From NCBI GenBank assembly GCA_963922455.1, contig CAWUIO010000001.1:62001-126000 (forward strand): a DNA stretch of 64,000 nt, given 5' to 3'. Shown in pieces: positions 62,956-64,000 of this stretch (position 1 is the stretch's first letter; every line of letters starts with the position of its first letter). This DNA comes from CAWUIO01 sp963922455. GTDB lineage: Bacteria > Bacteroidota > Bacteroidia > Cytophagales > Microscillaceae. The notes below the pieces were generated by a model. That model did not search any database and had not been told where the DNA came from. It saw only the letters and a list, made by a program, of their open reading frames with translations. The position numbers and the translations under genes are program-made.

Positions 62956-64000
62956 ATGGCATACCGACTCATATTCTTAACTTTCCTTAGCTCCTTCCTG
63001 TGGTGTGGAGTAGCTAGCTCCCAATCTATTGGGGAAGTGAAAGATGCGCTTACCGCTCACGAGTATGACGATGCCAAAATATTTATTGACAAGATTTTTG
63101 AAGCGAATAATAGTCCCATCACCCCAGAAAAATGGTTTTACCGAGGACTAGTGTATTCTTCTATTGCCAATGATCTGAGAAGTTCCGTACAAAATTTAGA
63201 CTCTGAGGCGCTGTTTAAATCCTACGATTCTTTTGTTAAGTATAAAGAGTTGGCTGCTCTAGAAGAAGTCAATGGCGCCGATACCAACTTGGTCAAGCTA
63301 TACAACACCGCTGTAAACCAAGCTAGCCGGGATTTTCAAACTGCCCGTATGCGCCTAAGAAGGAGCGCAAACCCCGCCGATATGGACCCGGAAACCCGTT
63401 TTATCTTTAAACGATCGGTTCGGGCCGCCGAACTGGCCCAAGATTTAAAACCCGAAGACAGCCTAGCCTATCGTTTACATTCTCAGGTTTCTTACGAAAT
63501 GAAAGAATACCGAGATTATATAAATACATTAGAGGAGTTGATAGATATAACCCGTGATAATGAATTACGATATAACTATTATCAGGAGATGATCCGGGTT
63601 TTGCGAGATATCTTGGTTGATTCTAAAACCTCCTTAAAAGTTATCAATAAGGCCCTTGAGGATTTTCCCAATGATGAGAAATTTGTGAATGCCCGCCTGA
63701 GTCTAAGCCAAAGCATTGACGGTATTCAAGAAAAACAACTGGAAGATATAAGGCAAAGGGTGAAGGAAAACCCGAATGATCCCCTCAATTATTATAACCT
63801 AGGCGTGGTTTATTACAATATGGAGCGTTTTGACGAATCCTTTGAAAACTACAAGCTGTGTTTAGACCTTGACCCTTCCTTTTTTGATGCCTATAAAGTA
63901 ATGTGGGTACACTATTTTAATCTAGGTTCTAATACATTAAGGGGCCTAACCGACAGTACGGCCATAACCTTTACCGATTACCAGAAAAAAGGTAAACTCA
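62956..64000 (+). CDS. Exported TPR-repeat protein, partial (runs off the window)
   Basis: ATG at 62956 opens a signal peptide (MAYRLIFLTFLSSFLWCGVA) and a frame open to the window end, 348 codons so far. It resembles its upstream neighbour: KWFYRGLVYSSIANDLRSSV near the start and PLNYYNLGVVYYNMERFDES further on, so the two are paralogues. Periplasmic TPR scaffold; the C-terminus is not visible. Confidence 0.85.
   Translation, partial: MAYRLIFLTFLSSFLWCGVASSQSIGEVKDALTAHEYDDAKIFIDKIFEANNSPITPEKWFYRGLVYSSIANDLRSSVQNLDSEALFKSYDSFVKYKELAALEEVNGADTNLVKLYNTAVNQASRDFQTARMRLRRSANPADMDPETRFIFKRSVRAAELAQDLKPEDSLAYRLHSQVSYEMKEYRDYINTLEELIDITRDNELRYNYYQEMIRVLRDILVDSKTSLKVINKALEDFPNDEKFVNARLSLSQSIDGIQEKQLEDIRQRVKENPNDPLNYYNLGVVYYNMERFDESFENYKLCLDLDPSFFDAYKVMWVHYFNLGSNTLRGLTDSTAITFTDYQKKGKL

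Overview
The window is a stretch of chromosome from a member of the Bacteroidota, probably of the Cytophagia/Saprospiria side. Evidence: TAnnTTTG-type promoter boxes before icd, gyrA, a tRNA and others; two giant proteins with type IX secretion (T9SS) C-terminal sorting domains; a TonB-dependent receptor with an N-terminal carboxypeptidase-regulatory-like domain; a LytS/LytTR two-component pair; DUF349 and DUF885 proteins; and many Sec or lipoprotein signal peptides. Most of the window is ordinary core and exported-protein coding sequence. No prophage, CRISPR array or complete insertion sequence is visible.

Layout. 0.2-3.4 kb: three exported proteins on the minus strand, including a PhoD-like lipoprotein. 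4.4-10 kb: a 1,852-residue secreted fusion (sugar-dehydrogenase propeller, di-haem cytochrome, NPCBM, PKD and CBM-like modules, T9SS tail). 10-21.7 kb: a zincin-like membrane protein, hslU, a TrkA-linked potassium channel, ribBA-hypothetical-surE, a leucine-rich repeat protein, an orphan cytochrome oxidase subunit III and an M1 peptidase. 21.8-28.8 kb: icd, a prpE-like acyl-CoA ligase, a tiny Hsp20-like ORF, a DUF349 protein and tRNA-Thr(TGT). 28.9-33.5 kb: an accessory, decaying zone with an ADP-ribosylglycohydrolase, a three-gene XRE/antitoxin/toxin locus in which regulator and toxin are both broken, another gene with an in-frame stop, and several small repeats. 33.6-48.7 kb: a Kef-type antiporter, a class V aminotransferase, S10 and DUF885 peptidases, a LytS/LytTR pair, two tandem glutamine-amidotransferase-like paralogues, a YdeP-type molybdopterin oxidoreductase and fdhD. 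49-58 kb: a delta-60 repeat T9SS protein, a class IV aminotransferase with a sulfotransferase-like partner, and a TonB-dependent receptor. 58.5-64 kb: a small lipoprotein, gyrA and two paralogous TPR proteins, the last cut by the window end.

The most striking signal is not a gene. Thirteen copies of a 126-138 bp element lie in the spacers, none inside a real coding sequence and ten within 100 bp downstream of a stop codon. Each has a conserved 5' part (GGCTK-AGGGAT ... CGGCCTGTTTGAG ... GCGAGTAGYGA ... AGCCCG) and a hypervariable 3' hairpin. The ends pair (GGCTT with AAGCC in eight copies and GGCTG with CAGCC in four; one copy has a mismatch), and the 3' hairpin keeps its complementarity while its sequence changes completely between copies. 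This covariation indicates a conserved folded RNA or single-stranded DNA. I do not recognise it as a described family. It is the best candidate here for an undescribed system.
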